A DNA stretch of 11,627 bases from Cerrena zonata (taxonomy: Eukaryota; Basidiomycota; Agaricomycetes; Polyporales; Cerrenaceae). The DNA lies in assembly GCA_038087015.1 (NCBI GenBank), contig JASBNA010000170.1, positions 1 to 11,627 on the forward strand, read 5' to 3'. Position 1 is the stretch's first letter, and each line of letters begins with the position of its first letter. Below the pieces are notes generated by a model. That model did not search any database, was not told the DNA's origin, and worked only from the letters and a program-made list of their open reading frames with translations. Positions 8,828 to 11,627 of this stretch are shown one piece after another. The position numbers were made by a program, and so were the translations under genes.

Positions 8828-11468
8828 TCACGAGAATGCAATGGCGAGAGTGAGAACGGCAGCGAGAGAAGTCCCAAGCACCTGCACCGCGAGTGAACGA
8901 GCAGAGGAAGACTGTGCTCCCGTTGCTAAGTCGGGACATACGGTCCCGCCTTTTGGAAGGGCAGAAGTAGGCATCAGAACTTGGGGATTACCTCCCGAGC
9001 CTTTGACAGTGACACCTCCGTTAGCGTCAGCGTTTATCTTCGTGCAAGTCAACACATCGACGACTTCCTCGTTTGCGCTGAACCCAGCGTTTGGGACGCT
9101 CCATTGTGGCGTAGAAGTGCTACCTTCATTAGTGAGCAGCGTAAGCATAGGGGGCTTCGAAATGGCCAGATTGTTCTGTGTGCTGACAAGGAATTGGAGC
9201 TATACGATCTGGTGAGTAAAACGCTAATGAGTATGTTTGATAGATTGAACCTACGCTGCTGGTGTGGAAGTCGCTTTTGGCAGCGGCAGCGGCCTTACGC
9301 GCGGCGTTCAACGTCTTGACATGCTGAACCAGGGGTTTGTCTTCGCCGTACCCGGACAGCCAGAGTCTGCAGATCAATAAGTTTTACGTACTCTGTACAA
9401 GTATATTGTACTTACGCTTCACGGTTAGCAGGATCATTTCCACCAGCGTAGCCTTGTTCCTGACCTATACATCCGTTAGAATAAACAGAGTTGCATTTAT
9501 CTTCAAAGGGGACTAATCATTACCGTAGTAAAGGATCGGGATACCGTCTTGGATAAATGGCCAAGTCATCGCATTCTTTACCAACTATGAAGGAGTTAGA
9601 CAGAGCATGTATGCAAATGCAGACGAACACATACTGCTTGATCTTGAGTGAGGGATTGGAAACGAGGGTTGTCGTGATTCTCAAGGAAGGAGCCCATGTA
9701 GTGCTCGCCATTGTTGTATGCACCCTGCCCGGCCTGGATAACCGAAGCAAAATTCGATAAGTTGCCGTTGGAGGTCTGGAAACCAGCAGTCAAGAAGAAG
9801 TAGGCAGGATAGTCTAGTGCAGCAGAAAGCGCCTCTAAAACAAGTGTTAAAAAAGATCGAGTGCCGAACCGGAAACCACCTACGCGTGTAGGGTGCAACA
9901 TAGTTGGTATCGTTGTGCAAAACTTCACCAACAGTGTATACGCCAGCGGCCTTGGCAAAGTCGGGCCAGAAGTCCTTTCGCACATGCTTGACAGTATCAA
10001 TGCGGACACCATCGATAGTATAGTTCTTGACCAAGTCGCCGATCCATGTGTTCCATGTGCTGATCACGTTTTGGTCCTCGGTATTCATATCCGCGAGTGG
10101 GAGATTTTCGTCGCCAAGCCAGCATTGTTCGACAGCGGTCTGATTGTTGTCGTAGTCCGAGGCTTGGATAAAACATTCCGGGTGGAAGTTGGACTGTTGA
10201 TTGAAGGGCGCGAAACTGCCAAAGTTCGGTGGGTTTGACGTTGCTGCCATATGGTTGACAACTACATCGACCATCAGATACATGTTACGCTTGTGCAGGG
10301 CATCCGAAAGCGACTTCAAATCGTCAGTAGACCCGAAATGATCGTTCAATTTGTTGATATCTTGAGTCCAGTAGCTATGAGCAAAGCAGATTAGAACAAT
10401 TTAACTAACGCTATATCGAATGAGGGCACATCGAGGATATAAAATGACGAGGCAGAAAAGAGCAACCTCGTAAAACACTAACGGAATGCCCTAAGAGTGC
10501 TGAGAACCTGTCTCGTCGCTGGCGACGAAACGTCTGCATGAGCATCCATATCAATCCGCTCAACGCAACTCCGCGAATGGACGTCCACAAAATGCGGTAC
10601 ACTAAGACCGCCACAATGAACACTAAACGGAGTCGAAACCACAAGCCCACAAACACCCTTCTGGACCATGCGGAGATAGGAATCGAGTATCGACCGAGGA
10701 TCATATCGTACATAAGCTGAGGTACGATATGATCCTGCGTGAGTCATTGATTTGGTACAACATCGTGAAGGGATGTGCAAAGCCTTTCACAATGACAATC
10801 TTCATTTCTGATGTGAGGTCCAAAAGCCAAAATCAAACCGGAACTCATTGCTATCACGGAAATCGCGCTATCGGGGCTCGCGCTAAGTTGTGGGGTGACA
10901 GCATCGTGTAATATAGAACGACGCCGAGTGTATAGTCGGACTGAAATGCCACACCGACTTCCGATTCGTAAATGTCGACAACAACCTTTCATGAGCCAAA
11001 CTAACGCCAACACTCGACTTCTATTCCAAACGCTGGGGAGCTTAGTCTGAAGGCAGCCCGGAATGGAATGGATGTTCCTCAACGAGGCAAGGTATGCGGG
11101 AGGCAAAACTGAATAGGAAAAACTTACCCATGGAAGGCTTCACCGAGACTGGTATTTCCTTCTACATTCGCGACCACAGGTGAGATCCAGATGGCGTCAA
11201 ACCCCATGTTTTGAATGTAGTCGAGCTTGTTGATGATACCCTTGTAGTTACCACCGCAGTACCTTCGGTCCTCGGTGTTACATGTTGGGCTTGAGCCATC
11301 AGGGGTTGCAAATCTGTCGGTCACAAGCTAGGAGACGTGTCATTGCAGCTGGCGGGCAACCACAGAGGTACCGCATACCTGGTAGATCGACCTAGTACGC
11401 CAGTCGTCAGGAGAGGCAGCCAAAGCTGGTAAGGCCAAAATCGAAGACAAGAGAATGCTGGTCAGCAT
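8828..11468 (-). CDS. Secreted GPI-anchored alpha-amylase, glycoside hydrolase family 13, complete
   Basis: Endo-acting alpha-1,4-glucan hydrolase (EC 3.2.1.1) or a related transglycosylase, predicted at the cell surface. Exons on the minus strand are 11468-11379, 11327-11128, 10374-9884, 9834-9635, 9584-9524, 9464-9416, 9366-9255 and 9199-8828, giving 524 aa with every junction in frame. Introns are 49-59 nt except intron 2 (753 nt). A signal peptide ([17 protein letters not shown]) is followed by [14 protein letters not shown]. The four GH13 motifs are DVVVNH (133-138), GVRIDTVKH (219-227; nucleophile D223), GEV (acid/base E247) and FLENHDNP (310-317; D315). Likely calcium ligands by comparison with Taka-amylase are N137, E179, D192 and H227. 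The C-terminal beta domain starts near [14 protein letters not shown]. The last residues are an omega-site-like GAQSSS and a hydrophobic tail ([21 protein letters not shown]), typical of GPI anchoring. NXS/T sites occur at N88, N174, N214 and N251. Fungal GPI-anchored GH13 proteins include AgtA-type glucanotransferases of alpha-glucan synthesis; those have an altered motif I histidine, whereas H138 is intact here, favouring hydrolysis. Confidence 0.96.
10375..11127 (-). other. Outsized 753-nt intron 2 of the amylase gene
   Basis: The donor GTAAGT at 11127 and the acceptor TTTGCTCATAG ending at 10375 join CAT GG to C TAC, giving EAFHG|YWTQDIN, which is contiguous in fungal alpha-amylases, so no exon is missing. 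A CTAAT branch-like site lies about 20 nt before the acceptor. The other six introns of the gene are 49-59 nt. Open frames inside (10411-10713, 10478-10780 and 10744-11106 on the minus strand) show no recognisable motif. An insertion into an originally short intron is the simplest explanation, but I could not find convincing terminal repeats or a target-site duplication. Confidence 0.85.
10697..10736. repeat. Perfect 15-bp inverted repeat with 10-nt loop inside the amylase intron
   Basis: AGGATCATATCGTAC (10697-10711) and GTACGATATGATCCT (10722-10736) are exact reverse complements, separated by ATAAGCTGAG. A 15-bp perfect arm with so short a loop is not expected by chance in a window this size. 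In the amylase pre-mRNA it would form a stable hairpin in the middle of the long intron 2. It could be a fold-back transposon remnant, a small-RNA or structural element, or a replication or repair scar. Confidence 0.8.
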
Positions 11469-11627
11469 TGTAGAAACACGAAGAGACAGAATGGGGTGAG
11501 ATGAGAGAGGGAGGTCGTTAAAAGGGGCGCCGTAGGCTTCTAGATGCCGTCTATTGATGCTGGCTGTCCAACAACGACCAGAGCCGCGAATATAGAGAAC
11601 AATCTAATCTAGAGCGTCCAGTCTAGG
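11469..11627 (-). promoter_or_regulatory. Amylase promoter region (partial)
   Basis: Reading on the minus strand toward the ATG at 11468, a TATA-like CTATATTC (11588-11595) lies about 120 nt upstream of the start. It is followed by a C/T-rich stretch (about 11472-11515, CCTCCCTCTCTCATCTCACC and beyond) typical of fungal transcription start regions. CCCCTTTT just before the pyrimidine tract resembles a stress-response element core (CCCCT). The start codon context is TCTACAATG, with C at -3, so it is not ideal, but the signal peptide begins here. The region is cut by the window edge. Confidence 0.35.

Noticed and set aside
8535..8939. 134-codon minus-strand open frame
   Set aside because: It overlaps the last amylase exon in a different frame and extends into its 3' untranslated region; it has no motif and looks like a shadow.
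8841..9319. Plus-strand open frames of 112-124 codons opposite the amylase 3' end
   Set aside because: They are antisense to well-supported amylase exons and cross real introns.
10447..11089. 8-bp direct repeat ACGAGGCA at 10447-10454 and 11082-11089, near both ends of the large amylase intron, as a possible hAT-type target-site duplication
   Set aside because: The sequence just inside the two copies shows no matching terminal inverted repeats, and shared 8-mers are expected by chance in about 750 bp.
10744..11106. A 120-codon minus-strand open frame inside the amylase intron, as a nested gene
   Set aside because: No recognisable motif, codon use not like the neighbouring exons, overlapping alternatives in other frames, and no promoter or splice evidence.

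Overview
The window looks like nuclear DNA of a filamentous fungus, most likely a basidiomycete of the Agaricomycetes. The reasons are genes split by many very short introns (49-66 nt, GT..AG, often with CTRAY-like branch sites), a TEA/ATTS transcription factor, a fungal GH13 alpha-amylase ending in a GPI-anchor signal, and a fungal monocarboxylate-type MFS transporter. The order-level assignment is inference. The long single-frame reading frames usual in prokaryotes are absent; the genes had to be assembled exon by exon.

Layout. (1) Positions 1-1156, minus strand: the N-terminal two thirds of a monocarboxylate-transporter-like MFS permease in six visible exons; the gene runs off the left edge. 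(2) Positions 1157-3563: about 2.4 kb without a supportable gene, lying between two divergent genes. (3) Positions 3564-5087, plus strand: a TEA/ATTS-domain transcription factor (AbaA/TEC1/TEAD class) in five exons, with one unexplained frame change inside exon 3. (4) Positions 5088-8827: about 3.7 kb between convergent genes, with no supportable gene, a 32-bp near-palindrome and some weak coding-like islands. (5) Positions 8828-11468, minus strand: a complete secreted, GPI-anchored alpha-amylase in eight exons, 524 aa, with all catalytic and calcium-binding residues present. Its second intron is 753 nt, about 15 times longer than the others, and carries a perfect 15-bp inverted repeat. (6) Positions 11469-11627: the amylase promoter.

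The three genes do not form an obvious pathway or cluster. A cell-surface amylase and a monocarboxylate permease could both serve carbon nutrition or wall remodelling, and TEA factors control development in fungi, but nothing in the sequence links them. I found no previously undescribed multi-gene system. The items most worth a second look are the outsized amylase intron with its hairpin, the frame change in the TEA gene, and the intact active site in a GPI-anchored amylase.
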